Origin: Pelargonium nanum
Taxonomy: Eukaryota; Streptophyta; Magnoliopsida; Geraniales; Geraniaceae
Length of the DNA: 20,695 nt
Assembly (NCBI GenBank): GCA_036897485.1
Contig: JAYMTF010001905.1
Span: 1-20,695 of the forward strand
Reading direction: 5' to 3'
A model generated the notes under the pieces. That model was not told where the DNA came from and ran no database searches. It saw only the letters and a program-made list of their open reading frames with translations. Shown one piece after another: positions 1-14,100 of the stretch. Position numbers and translations under genes: made by a program. The first letter of the stretch is position 1. Each line of letters begins with the position of its first letter.

Positions 1-340
1 CGGCGCAATTCCAGAGAGGGTTTTTGTTGAGCTTGTTGGCGCGATCGCCGGAGATATGGGAGATGGCGATGGTGCCGGGACGCACTTGGGGGTCAACGCT
101 GAGGGAGACATAGTCGCCGAGGCCGTCGACGGCGCAGCCGAGGAAGTCAAACCCAGGGCCGAGGTTGGCGACAGTGGCGGGAGCGAAGGACTTGACGGAG
201 GTGAAGACTGGTTCGGGGTCAATGGCGGTGGTGGTGGTGACGGAGACGCTACATCTGATGATGGGTCTGGGCTTGGAAACGAACTTGGTTGAAGGAGAGA
301 AAAAAATGGGATTGAATAGAGATTGGCAACAAATCGCCAT
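1..340 (-). CDS. HSK: Homoserine kinase, 5' part, cut by the window edge
   Basis: The first 113 codons of a minus-strand gene start at the ATG ending at 340 and run off the left edge without a stop or intron. Homoserine kinase phosphorylates homoserine with ATP to O-phosphohomoserine, the branch point to threonine and methionine, in plastids. Residues 1 to about 35 are rich in Ser, Thr, Pro and basic residues with few acids, as in a chloroplast transit peptide. They are followed by VFTSVKSFAPATVANLGPGF and DFLGCAVDGLGDYVSL, the conserved N-terminal block of GHMP-family homoserine kinases. It then reads to NKNPLWNCA at the edge. The ATP-binding glycine/serine loop (GLGSSAA type) would lie further on and is not visible. 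In Arabidopsis this gene is HSK/DMR1. The family assignment is firm; completeness of the gene cannot be judged. Confidence 0.93.
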   Translation of the reverse strand, partial: MAICCQSLFNPIFFSPSTKFVSKPRPIIRCSVSVTTTTAIDPEPVFTSVKSFAPATVANLGPGFDFLGCAVDGLGDYVSLSVDPQVRPGTIAISHISGDRANKLNKNPLWNCA

Positions 341-366
341 TTCTGGAGAGAAGAGAGACTGAGAAA

Positions 367-375
367 TTAGGGTTT
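367..375 (-). promoter_or_regulatory. Telo-box (AAACCCTAA) upstream of HSK
   Basis: Reads AAACCCTAA on the minus strand, 27 bases upstream of the HSK start codon. Telo-boxes are common near the transcription start of plant housekeeping and translation-related genes. Whether it lies in the promoter or the 5' UTR is not known. No clear TATA box was seen. Confidence 0.5.
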
Positions 376-441
376 TAGAGGTCTCAATTCTCAATGTAAA
401 TAGTTCACTTCACCCACCAAGTTGACCCCAAAAAAATGATT

Positions 442-447
442 TTTATT
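442..447 (-). terminator. Candidate poly(A) signal of the GLR gene
   Basis: AATAAA on the minus strand, about 170 bases after the GLR stop codon. A second AATAAA at 605-610 lies only 8 bases after the stop and is probably too close to be the main signal. Between them is AT-rich 3' UTR. HSK starts just downstream on the same strand, so the GLR 3' end and the HSK promoter share 341-617. Confidence 0.4.
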
Positions 448-617
448 TTAAATATTGACATTAATTTGTGGCCATTTCCAAACCCAAATAGCCAAGATCA
501 TTAAAAAAAAAGACCAATTTTCAAGGGACAAATTTACACAGCAAAAATGGAAACATCTTACTTATTTTGTATGTTGTAAACAAGTTACAAATATACACTG
601 TTCATTTATTTTTTTGC

Positions 618-3735
<3,118 letters not shown>

Positions 3736-4620
3736 CTCCACAACAAAATCCAAGATGACACCAAAGAATTAACCAAAAAAACAAGAACACACCATTTCCT
3801 AGTAATTTTCTAGCCCTCTTGGCGTAAGCATAAAGAAATTTCACTCCTGAATGAAACTATCCCATAAAGAACTAGAAACAAAATCAAAAACCAGATCAGA
3901 CAAATGGAACAAAATATGTTTTAAGAATTAGAAAATATTAGAACTTTAGCAGTGAAAAGTAAAAGCTGTGACAAGGAATAAACGATCACCTCGAACATAA
4001 GGCAGGTCGCCGGATTTGGAGGGATTCATGGAGGAATATCAGAGGAAGAACAGCGAGACGTACCACCGCCCATCCTTGAAACAAAGAGTAAGAACATAAG
4101 TTACATGAAAAATCAAACAACCAGTGATTGAGAAAATGGAAAGGAGATTCTTGTTTTAGTATATTAAGAATTAAGAAACAAAAAGAAAGATCACACTTAC
4201 ATGTGATGATGAGGAGGGGAAGAAAGAGAAGCTGCCACTAAGCTCAGAGTGGGACACTTTCACCATATAAAAATGTTAGGAATACTTCAAAACAGAGAAA
4301 AGAGAACAACTTGTTAAGTTGGGTTTCCACCAGCACTTTGTGGATTGATTTACCAGCTTTCTTGGCACCAACCAATAAAACCTTCAACAATGTAATCATT
4401 AAAAACCCAACATATTAATAAGCAGCATATTCTTGATTCTTACCAGACCATGAACTGGGTTTTAACAAGAAGATGGTGAGGTTCTTAAGATTTTTGCTTT
4501 GGTGAAAGCAACATTTGGCTTTCTACATATATGTAGTACTCATAGTTCCAAGAAAGTGGAGAGAAAAGAGAGTGTAACCTAGAGACTGCAGGTTTCAGGC
4601 ACAACCCATCTTTCTTTGTC
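3736..4620 (-). promoter_or_regulatory. GLR 5' leader with probable introns and uORFs
   Basis: No long ORF of its own. On the minus strand there are good splice signals: donor GTAAGA from 4443, donor GTAAGT from 4200, acceptor CAAG before 4074, donor GTGATC from 3989, and acceptor TTCAG before 3846. This suggests a multi-intron leader with UTR exons at about 4074-3990 and 3846-3736. The transcription start is not visible; CT-rich minus-strand sequence near 4560-4600 would suit one. The 4074-3990 segment holds two upstream ATGs, described separately. The splice assignments are inference without transcript data. Confidence 0.45.
4026..4073 (-). CDS. uORF 1 in the GLR leader (15 codons)
   Basis: ATG at 4073 followed by 14 more codons (MGGGTSRCSSSDIPP) and TGA at 4028-4026. 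It lies wholly inside the putative UTR exon 4074-3990. Its TGA overlaps the ATG of the next uORF as ATGA. There is no homology evidence; its role as a translated uORF is inferred from position only. Confidence 0.3.
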   Translation of the reverse strand: MGGGTSRCSSSDIPP

Positions 4621-5364
4621 AAATAGTTGATGTCAGATCATATTGTAAAGCATAAAATGGTGGAGAGTGGGGACCTAGTAGTGCTCGAAACCTTCGAAAG
4701 TGCGATACGAAAGTAGAGGGGACCTATGTGAGAATGTTGATGATATTGTTAGGCTTATAAGGACATGTTTTTGAATGTGATATGTTCTGTTTTTTCATTA
4801 TCTTTCCTGCATATTAGTGCTGAAACTTGCAAGCCAAGGGGATGATTTTGATCCACCAGAAGTGTTGGCACAAAGGTAAAAGCTTGAAAAAGAACATTTC
4901 TGCTGTATCAAGCTATAGGCTAAACAGTCAGCTCCGGAATCTGGAAAATTTGGGAGTTTAGCACTAACTACAGTACACCCAATTGCTAGTGCACATCTCC
5001 ATCTGCCTCTACACGCTGACAAGAACTATACTTGCAATAAAAAACAAAATTTGTTCATTTCTGTAGACTGTGATTGTTGGTGTTGGAATCTTAAAATATG
5101 TGGTGTCTAATGACATGGCTATATGATAGAAACATTATTAAGGAAAAAAACTACTGGGAATAACAACTATGATCATGATGTTTCATTTACATATTTGTGC
5201 TTATTTTGGGATGCAAAACTTGCATTTCAAAGCCTAGAGTTAGACTGATAAATGTTTTAGCAGAAACATATACATCTTATGGCTCGACAACATGTGCAAG
5301 CTTTTTGACCTATACTAGAAATTTGGTTTATTAGTGAAGGGATATAAGATGAAACTTTATAAAT

Positions 5365-5588
5365 GACATCTTAGACGATTCTCGCTACAACATCTTTTCT
5401 TGAGATTGAAATGATTTATTGGTGGAAGAACTCATGGATTTCAAAAGCCTTTGTCCGCGGTGGTTCACTCTAATTGACCTCTTAGATGATTCTCGTTACT
5501 AGCAACTTTTTCTTGTGATCGGAAGGGCTTATAGGTGGGAGAACTCGTGGACTTAAGAAAATTTTGTTCACGGTGGTCCACTTTGATT
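5365..5588. repeat. Diverged tandem duplication, two units of 111 and 113 bp
   Basis: Unit 1 is 5365-5475 and unit 2 is 5476-5588. Both run in the same order: GAC-TCTTAGA-GATTCTCG-TAC, then TTTTTCTTG, then GGTGG-AGAACTC-TGGA-TT, then TTGT-C-CGGTGGT-CACT-T-ATT. Differences are spread along the length. A shorter third match, GAGAACTCGTGTACTTGAGA, begins at 5733. No coding frame is shared. It may be a remnant of a larger repeat element; the family is unknown. Confidence 0.75.
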
Positions 5589-6726
5589 GTCTTACTTTTG
5601 GCTTAAGATAGATCCATCAAGGTCATCCATACCTAAGTGTTTCCTCTGCTCAGGCCGACTCATTAAGCCCATGAATAAACAACATAAAACTCAACAAGAG
5701 AAGTCAACTCAGAAAACTAGTCAGATAGACAAGAGAACTCGTGTACTTGAGAAATCTTTTGATAGATAGTATTTATCTGACGTGATATTCATATTAAACA
5801 GATGAAATTTGGGACAACCTGAAATTTGTAAAGACCGAGCAGGCAGCGATCAACTTAACTGTTAACATATGCTTCTATGTCTCTCTTCAAAATTCATGTG
5901 TGAGGTTTAAATTTGGAGGGCTCTGGATAATGTATCATATCCTCACCAGGATGGTTCTCCATATTGCCAATGAATTTGGTGTAGCCAAAATTGCATTTTT
6001 ATAATACAAACAAACCCATTGCTTCTCCATATTGCCATTGATTCAGTGAATCAATCCTGCCCATTTTGTATATAAAAAATAAGACATTTTTTTGTTGAAA
6101 CCAATATGAAAAACATATAGAAGCAGCATTCATCACGTTTTTTTATCGAAAACTTATTGAATTGAACCACATGCTATTTTGTTTTTAGACAATCCCCTAT
6201 TTATTTTATTAATTGTCCTATATTCATAGTCAATGTGGCATTAAAAAAAAGGAGAAAAGGAAAAGCGGTTCTAAAATAAAAATGACGTGGCCATGTATTG
6301 TCCTCGACAAATTTGGGGTGTACACGATAAAACCTATGCACTTACCAACTATTTTTATTGCTCTATTAATTTTAGTCGCATCTAATATTGAAACAAAATT
6401 AATTTATACATTCTCTACTATTAATTTCGCTGCTCAATAACGACTTTACTGTGTACTTTCTATACACTACAGTCAAATTTATATATCGGCAGAGATGATT
6501 ATATATCTGTTGTCCTTTTACTGGTTAGCTTTCAAAGATGATACTAGTTATGCAATATTTTGAAAAATAATTTATTTATTAAAAGGAGTGGTTTAATTTT
6601 TAAAGTCTAAATTTTAAACAAATTCGCCCGTCAATGACATTTAGAGGTAAAGTCAAAATATTATTAATCAATAATCAAACCCGAGGCTAACAAATATGAA
6701 ATAAGGATTGGTGGCATATCAGTTAA

Positions 6727-7002
6727 TCAACCCTCAAGGCTTGACATAAAATCTGACAATGAAGCTATACTATGAGTCACCTAGTTCGTAGACATGCACA
6801 CAAAATGAAACTCTATGTTAGAGAATTGAGCAGCAATACTAAGAATGTATCTAATCATCAAACCAAAAACACTAGAGACCTCACTCTATAAAGCACGAAT
6901 AACCTCAAGAACATCTGATTTCACCAATGATATGTCTCATTCCATCTCCGATATCCAGCTAAGCGCCACCCGGAAAGTAATAGCCTCCACCACCCTAAGC
7001 TC
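6727..7002 (-). pseudogene. Decayed RNase H-like domain (retroelement remnant)
   Basis: One minus-strand frame of 92 codons gives a recognisable plant RNase H-like (RVT_3) domain with internal stops. It reads ELRVVEAITFRVALSWISEM, a stop, DISLVKSDVLEVIRAL, a stop, SEVSSVFGLMIRYILSIAAQ, FSNIEFHFVCMSTN, a stop, then VTHSIASLSDFMSSLEG. Compare the family pattern AEA--xRxAL, then ESD-xxVV--L, then N-vAH-LA. The catalytic Glu (VVEA) and Asp (KSD) remain. The first catalytic Asp region is not visible upstream. Such domains are typical of plant LINE-type retrotransposons and derived genes. Three in-frame stops before the last one mark it as dead. Confidence 0.72.
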
Positions 7003-7257
7003 TCCCCAACCGACCCAACCAACAATTATAAATCAATAGCTAATTTTTTATTTTTCTCAAAATAAAAATGGGTCCTGAAAATTTGATTTTTCCAAAATTT
7101 ATGGAATAAAAACTGCGAGATCAAAAAAATAAGAAATAGATATTGGAATTGGCCTAAATAAAAATTCTCCATAGCAATCAATACCTTTTCCCAAGACTTT
7201 CTTTTCCACCATGATTCGTTCTACTACACCACACAATAGATCATAGGGTGGTGGTCT

Positions 7258-8426
7258 TCATCCAACCGTCAATTTCTCTCCTCGCGAGATGATCCAACGG
7301 TCAGGACGCCCCAGCCGCATTTGTTGAAAAACACCACCACCACCACCATCGCCAATACTTGTTCGCAACCATCCATTTCGCCACGTGCCGGTCAAGCCCT
7401 CCGTCGGAATCTGGCCGCAACCGGATAACCTGGCATCACCGGTTGACGAAGCACATGACACCTTTGTTTGTGTCACCGTCACTACCATCATTTCCTCAAT
7501 CAAATCACTGTAACCAATCCAATATCTTGCTCTTGCTATTGCTTCTTGCTCTTCTCACTGAACAAAACAACAAAATAGCTCTGTTGGCTCTGCGTCTGCC
7601 TCTCTTTTTCACTACTTGCCTTTCGACCCCATCTCCTAAAGATTTTGCTACTACTCCTTTACCATAAAAGTACGGCAAGAATAATTGTTGCCTTCGCTTC
7701 CCACCAATTATCTTCTTCTTCGCATATCTTCTCTGCATCTGCCTTTTTGTTCTCTTCACTGTTGCTGTTTCTACTGAGGATTTGGAGCCATTTTCGGGAT
7801 TGTTTCAAGGTTTTGTGAGGTGGGTTGGGTTTTGTTGTTGCTTTAAGTGTGTGTTTTTCAGTTTCTGGTATTTGGATTTAGTGGGTATTGCTGTGGTTGG
7901 ACTTTTGAGTGATCTGAGTTTTGTGGGTTTGAAAAAGTTGTGAACTTTGATCTGGTTTTGGGGAGATGTGGGGTGTTTTGAAGTTTTGTGATTTGGGTTT
8001 TTTGAATTCTTATCTGGGATGTTTGATTTTTTTTGGAATAGAGTGCTTTATTTGGTGCAATTAATGGGTTGAACTTGCTTTGATCTATGTTTGGCTTTGT
8101 TTGACAATTGACTTGTTTCTAGAACTGGCTAGCAAAGCATTTAATTTATGTTGTTTTGAGAAAATTCTGGTGATTTCTTTTTCCTTTTTGTTTTTGTTTT
8201 GTTCAGGTTTCCCATCAAAATATCTGAAGGATTGTCAGTGCAGCTCAAGAGATTGATATTAATATCACCAGTTACTGTTTGAGATTTTTTTTGGGCTCTC
8301 ATATAGGGGTTGTTGGTTTTGGCTTCAATATTGAACAGCAGATTTTGTATTGGGGGATTTTTTGGGTAACAGTTTTTTGAAATTCAGTTTTCTCTCAAGA
8401 AGTGAGTTCATGTTGTGGATACAAAG
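7258..8426 (+). promoter_or_regulatory. PP2C promoter and 5' leader with probable leader intron
   Basis: Pyrimidine-rich sequence from about 7480 to 7790 looks like promoter and first UTR exon. It is followed by a T/G-rich stretch (about 7800-8206) ending in a clear pyrimidine tract and TTCAG at 8202-8206, typical of a leader intron. The donor is probably near 7802-7815 (GTTTTG or GTGAGG). The second UTR segment is 8207-8426. It contains one upstream ATG at 8410 that opens a 9-codon uORF ending at 8439, overlapping the main start in another frame and in weak context. Confidence 0.5.
7382..7387. promoter_or_regulatory. G-box (CACGTG) upstream of PP2C
   Basis: The core sits in GCCACGTGCC, a good ABRE/G-box context, about 1 kb before the PP2C start codon and near the probable promoter or 5' UTR. 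PP2C27/PP2CG1 in Arabidopsis is described as salt-responsive in an ABA-dependent way, which would fit. Function here is inferred. Confidence 0.4.
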
Positions 8427-10508
8427 ATGCCTCCAATGACCGATCACACACCTTCGTTTTCCATGTTAGAAGGCAGTTACAAAAAGGAGAATGTTACTGA
8501 CTCGGGTGATGAAGAGTTGGAGACTCTGCAGAACCTGAAACCAATGACGATTGGGAAACCTCCTCGTTGCATCCGGGCAATGCGTCACTCTGTTAGCTCT
8601 GCTCAATTGTGCCCTGGCCCTGAACTGGTGAGTAAATCTATGCAGGATGATTCGATTATGTGAATGATGTTTCTCACAGATCTAGGAATGCTCTGTCCCA
8701 TGTTTCAGTAGATTCTGTTAGCTTCTAGACTAATATTGCCTTCTTATACATCTTGATAGGAACTGGATATTGTTAGCATAAAGTCATCACCAGATGGAAA
8801 CTCTGTTTTCTCACCTGTTTTTCGATCTGGTAGCTGTTCTGAGATTGGACCAAAACCTTATATGGAGGATGAACACATTTGTATCGATAACCTTCTTGAA
8901 CATCTAGGTGCTAAAGCATGTTTCCCTTCTCCGGGAGCATTCTATGGGGTCTGTAATCTCGTTGCTGCTATTAAAAATCAATAATTGTATTCAAATTCTA
9001 TATGGATCGGTTAGAATTTCAACAATCATTTGATACTGATAGCCTTATCACGGCATGAGATTCATGATTAATTTCCTTATGCAGGTGTTTGATGGCCATG
9101 GTGGCACAGATGCTGCTGTGTTCATCAGAGAAAACATCTTAAGATTTATAATTGAAGACTCAAACTTCACCATTTCTGTGAAGAAAGCTATAACGAGTGC
9201 CTTTCTAAAAGCTGACCATGCATTTGCTGATGCTGGTTCTCTTGACAGTTCTTCGGGGACAACAGCCCTGACTGCCCTTATTTTAGGAAGGTGAGACTGG
9301 TAGCTATTTCTGATTCAATTTCCTTCTTTTTTTACTTCCTTCAATTATTATCAAGTTACTGCCAAAGTTCATTTCTTTTTCTTCAATTAGGTTATTAACT
9401 TGTCAGGATAGTTATCTTAAATGCTTCAATCATTGTTGGGTTCCATTTATCTACATCATTGACAAATTGAAGGCCCTGGTTGGACACCAAAACTATGTTA
9501 AATCTGCTGATAACATAGACTTATCCAATTGGTTGTACAGAAAAGGTTATGAAGCTCAAAATGGAAGAAATAAGTTAAAATAAAGATGTGGTTAGTTATA
9601 TAAGTATGATTAGGACAGGCAGTACCCCTGATTTGTTTACGGTTGCAAGCTAATCAGGATACTTTATTATGGCTTCAAGTTTGTGACACAATTGGGGTAG
9701 GGACGGGGAGTTGTGTTGGATTTTATTTCTCATTTTATAGGCCCATATAACTTGGTAACGTATTTGATCTGTGTATGCTCGAATAATAAATCTTCCTATT
9801 GGAAGAGAATGAAATCAGTTTCAGGGTTCCTTTTCTATGGACTGAAGGCTACACCCAATTAAGATATGTTTGTTTATATAGTTATTTCTTCTTTTTATCT
9901 TTAAGAATGATATGATTTGTGTTCTAATTATGTCTTCTCCTTTTTCAAGGACAATATTAATTGCCAATGCTGGTGATTGTCGTGCTGTACTAGGAAGGCG
10001 AGGTAGGGCTATTGAGCTTTCTAAAGACCATAAACCCAACTGCATATCTGAAAGAATAAGAATTGAGAAACTAGGTGGGGTCGTCTATGATGGCTACCTC
10101 AATGGTCAATTGGCTGTGGCCAGGGCCCTCGGAGACTGGCATATGAAGGGCCCTAAAGGCTCATCTTGCCCCTTGAGTGCAGAGCCTGAGCTGCAGGAGT
10201 TGGTCCTGAGTGAGGAAGACGAGTTCCTGATATTAGGCTGTGATGGCCTGTGGGATGTGATGAGCAGCCAGTGTGCAGTTACAATAGTACGGAAAGAGTT
10301 AATGGTTCACAATGATCCCGAGAAATGCTCAAGAGAGCTTGTTAGGGAGGCTCTGAAACGCAATACGTGTGATAATCTGACAGTTGTTGTCGTATGCTTC
10401 TCCCCAGACCCGCCCCCAAGGATTGAGATTCCTAAGTTTAAATTCCAGAGGAGCATATCAGCAGAAGGGTTGAATCTTCTCCAGGCGGTATTAGACAGTA
10501 ACGTATGA
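8427..10508 (+). CDS. Protein phosphatase 2C, PP2C27/PP2CG1 type
   Basis: Four exons: 8427-8627, 8760-8948, 9085-9290 and 9950-10508; 1155 nt, 384 residues. It is a Mn2+/Mg2+-dependent Ser/Thr phosphatase. Visible PP2C motifs in order: [11 protein letters not shown] and MEDEH (89-106), VFDGHGG (131-137), SSGTTALTA (exon 3), [17 protein letters not shown] (203-219), [41 protein letters not shown] (metal Asp 297) and [11 protein letters not shown] (metal Asp 340). The first 67 residues are a variable N-terminal extension. The C-terminal [12 protein letters not shown]-like end (here [16 protein letters not shown]) matches the Arabidopsis PP2C27 group, from memory. All key metal and phosphate-binding residues are present. 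The start is the first in-frame ATG, with A at -3. The exon 2 donor (GTCTGT) is off-consensus but is the only one that preserves YGVFDGHGG. Confidence 0.95.
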
Positions 10509-10566
10509 TTAGATTTGAGCCTTAATAGCCTCAATGGGCAATCTAGCTTTTGAGTTATTCTGTACA

Positions 10567-10572
10567 AATAAA
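10567..10572 (+). terminator. Poly(A) signal of PP2C
   Basis: AATAAA 59 bases after the TGA stop, in an AT-rich 3' UTR. Position and sequence fit a plant near-upstream element. Confidence 0.5.
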
Positions 10573-11153
10573 TATTGGTTTATTTTTGTAGCAAACTTTT
10601 AAAATCAGTTTCAATCTCTTAAGCTTCAGTTCTTGAAGAAGCTGGCAATTTCTCTACTGCCATGGGTTAATGGTGGTAAATGGTAATTTCTCTGATAAAA
10701 ATTTTGTCATTATTCTTTTACAACAGCAGTTAATTATTGAGAATCCTATTTTCTGTTGTCATTCATTACAGAGCAGTGTAGAATTTGTTTGTGTTTTGTT
10801 TGAAGATGATCCTGGTTAAACCAGTATATTATTGAGTTGCAACAAAAAAAAAAATCAACAATATTTGATTTTCTACATCTAACAGGGTTGGTCTTCACTA
10901 TAATTTTTGTCCAAAGCTGACATTGCCTAAAAACTTGGAATGCCACTCCATCTTTATATTTTCCAGAAAATAATAAAGGCTAATACACTCAATAACAAAA
11001 AATATAGTAACGGGTCAAAACTTTTCCCTGAATGTTGGCACATACATGTGTTGTGCAAAATCAGAGAGACGTACATACATTTGACATTGATTCCCAAATC
11101 AAAAACTCCGGAGCCGATACATTTTGATATTTGAACATCCAATCTATTATGGT
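10573..11153. other. Convergent 3' intergenic region, PP2C and NOC4
   Basis: The two genes end toward each other here. The sequence is AT-rich, with no supported ORF and no recognised repeat. The NOC4 3' UTR must lie in the right part; a clear AATAAA for it was not found, and AATATA-type variants near 10950-10960 are possible. Confidence 0.6.
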
Positions 11154-14100
11154 TCACGCGCACTCTATCCGCTGACGTTTTCCAGAACTTAAATTGTGTT
11201 CTTCAGTTTTGTTTCCATGTTCTTCAACAGTATTCTGTTCCTTGTCATCGTATTTGAAGGTCCAACCAGGAAAATCATTCTCTGAGAACAAAGAGGCAGG
11301 AGCTGCTTTGTAGAATGCCAGAGGAACCTGCTTCACCCTTCGCCTGATCTGAAATGTGGAGTTGTAGTTCAGAGAATAAATTAAGTTTCTACAGTAATCC
11401 AAGCTAGCAGCTAGCATGACAAACTGTCGGTACTATATCTATGAACTAAATAACATAAAATGTAGAATACACGTCTAGAGTTTGTGGCCAATGAACAGAC
11501 TAGCAAATTTCTTTAATGGTTCGTTTAGATTCTTGGATTTCATTTGAAATGCAGGATTTGAGCCAAATCTAATGTTTTTATGCACAAATAAATAGGATTT
11601 GGATTTGGTTTTGGTTCAAAGCCAAAAAAGATTCAAAACATGCCCTATGATATCAAATAACTCTTATCTTGTCATTTGAAATTCTAAGGTTTCTCAAACA
11701 CTAAATTTGTAAATGAAATCCAAAATTTCAAATCAACTCCATGAATCCAAATGCACCATTATATTGTATCCAAAAAAAAGACGTGGAATATTAAAAGACT
11801 CATCTGCAGATATAATATTGATTATATTACCTCCTCTCCGAAAATGGTTGCATATGAGCCAGAACTGAAATCTTTAACATTCATTTCAGTGGTTTTTGCT
11901 CTCACTGTCAAATCATTCTCTAGAGACAAGACAAACCTAAAAAAACAAAGAAAGCATTATGAAAAATGAGATATATATTGGACACACATGCAATAGTCCT
12001 GATTAGGTACATACCTTGAAACAGGAGGGCAGTAGTGGTGACGGAGAGTATCTATTTCCCAAAGTGAACTTTCTGTTTCAAGAATTATCATCACAGCATG
12101 AGTTACATTCATAGAGAAGAATTTTCACCATGACAAAAAGGGTGCCGAAGCCTACAAATCTACCATGAAGAACTTTCTGTCGACTGAACCCTACAAATCT
12201 AACCCAAAATCTGAGAAGTTCACGGAATAGAGAGATTACTTACTCATTGCATTAGACTTTAAAGGGTTGATTTCCTCATTATTAAAATAATCAATTCCTC
12301 TTTTTCTACTAGATTTCTCTGTGGTAGATTCAGAGTCCTCCGCACTGTCACTAATCTTCTTGTCTCCTTCCAAATCATCTGAAGCAGTTTCATCACCATT
12401 TTCCTGCACAACCATCCAAAATTTATTCTCTGAAATAGGAAAGGCATCAAGAAAAGATGCTACTAAGATCACACATGAGTCAGTATCATTTACAATTACA
12501 AACTCTAATTCTAGACAGTAAAAAGGAGTTGTCAATTTGATGCCTTCTCGGGATTTAAACAAATATTGAACATATTGGTATTAATGGATCAAAATTCTAC
12601 TCTGATGTTAACCATGTAAACATAAATATACATTCTCTTCAGATTTTCCATTCCAACAATCAGCCTTGTTAAAGAGGACTCTTCAATGTCCATCTATAAA
12701 TTACAGTACTTAAGCGAGTAAAGCTGGATTTCATACTGATTGCAAATTCGTGATGGCTAAGATATGCAGTATGCAAAGAATAAAAAACGAGGCAGAGGAG
12801 GAACAATGAGACCATTCATCATATAACCATTAGATATTCATTTTCAATTTTCACCAAGGAACAAAAAAATTAGATATATTGAAAGTATAAAAAGATAATA
12901 TAACTGTATACCTACCCGGTGCACTAAACAGTTTATTGAAGGATGTCTTCGTAACAGATTGTGAATCAGAACTACGATAACCAATGATCCTGAAGGAGGA
13001 ACTAAAAGCGACAGCCTACTCAGTTTCTTGGCAAATGCAGCAGCTAAATATGCTGGAAGAAGCGGTGATTTAAGGCAAGAATCAAGAAGCTGCAGAGGTT
13101 GAACTGCAATTAGTAAGTAACAAATGTACTGAAAGATAAACATGCCCCAGTCTGTTTGTTTAAAATAAAAATATATAATATATAAATAAATAAAAAAATT
13201 GAAAATAAAATTTTGGATTGCAAAACAACTAGTGACTTGTTGAACATTACCTCAAAGAACTTCGCCCGATGTTTTGCCATAAAGATAGATGGTACCAGCA
13301 GTGCGTAAAGTTTGTCATAGAAGTTAGGATACTCTAGTCCATGCTGTGTCATGAGAATGTAGAGGCTGCTTAGAGCCATAACACTAACAACACCACCAAT
13401 GTCATATGATCTTGTTAAGAAATCACTGCACAAGGTCAGTTTATAAGTTAGACTCATGTTGCATAAAAACGATTATATTCAACACACACAAAAATGGCAA
13501 GCAATTCACCATAACATGATGGGATTAGATATGTAAGGAATAACTGCCTGATGGAGAGCAACAAGAACCTGCACAACGGTAGGCAGGAAGGTCAGGAAAT
13601 AATAAAGCACAACTGTCACAGTTATGAACAGTAAAAAACAATTTAAGAGAAATGATGATAAATGCTAAGCCAAGATAACCATCCGAATAAATAAATTTGC
13701 TATCAATTAAATCGCAAGTCGAGATACAAAGATAAGAACAAAATATACAATCACAGACTTTATAAGGGGAGAAAAATGGCAATATAATAGCGCAATACTC
13801 CAATAACAATCACACAAAACCGCAGATTCAAGGCCTTGAGAACTAGGATTTTCTAAAGCTCTGCAACGAATACACTCACCTAATACTTACTAAACAAGTT
13901 TGAAACTGTTGCAAAAGAAAAAGATTTTTATCACAAATGGGACACGAAAGTAACAATTTAGTACGTGAACTTTGACAAAATACACAATACCACTGTTAGT
14001 GTGAGTTAACGGTGCCGTTTACGGAGCTGACATGGCAAGTAAAAAAATGAGAGCTAAGATGCAGCATAGGGTTGTCAAATGGTCTGAATAAATAGGTAAC

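Larger units (their letters stand above)
4621..7257. other. Intergenic DNA between GLR and PP2C
   Basis: AT-rich with no supported gene; ORFs are short and unlike known proteins. It contains the tandem repeat at 5365-5588, a 15-bp direct repeat (5955-5969 and 6023-6037), an ABRE-like ACGTGGC at 6285-6291, and the RNase H-like remnant at 6727-7002. The remainder shows nothing I can identify. The two flanking genes are divergent, so both upstream regions lie here. Confidence 0.7.

Noticed and set aside
56-292. Gly/Asp-rich plus-strand frame at the left edge
   Set aside because: It is the antisense shadow of the HSK coding sequence, which gives a clear homoserine kinase on the minus strand.
3736-3753. 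Upstream extension of the GLR start to 3753
   Set aside because: The six extra codons begin with TTG. The first in-frame ATG is at 3735 and gives a normal signal peptide; an in-frame TAA lies a little further upstream.
7331-7349. Short CCA/ACC trinucleotide run upstream of PP2C
   Set aside because: Only about five repeats, non-coding, and common in plant promoters and leaders. Not notable beyond a possible microsatellite marker.
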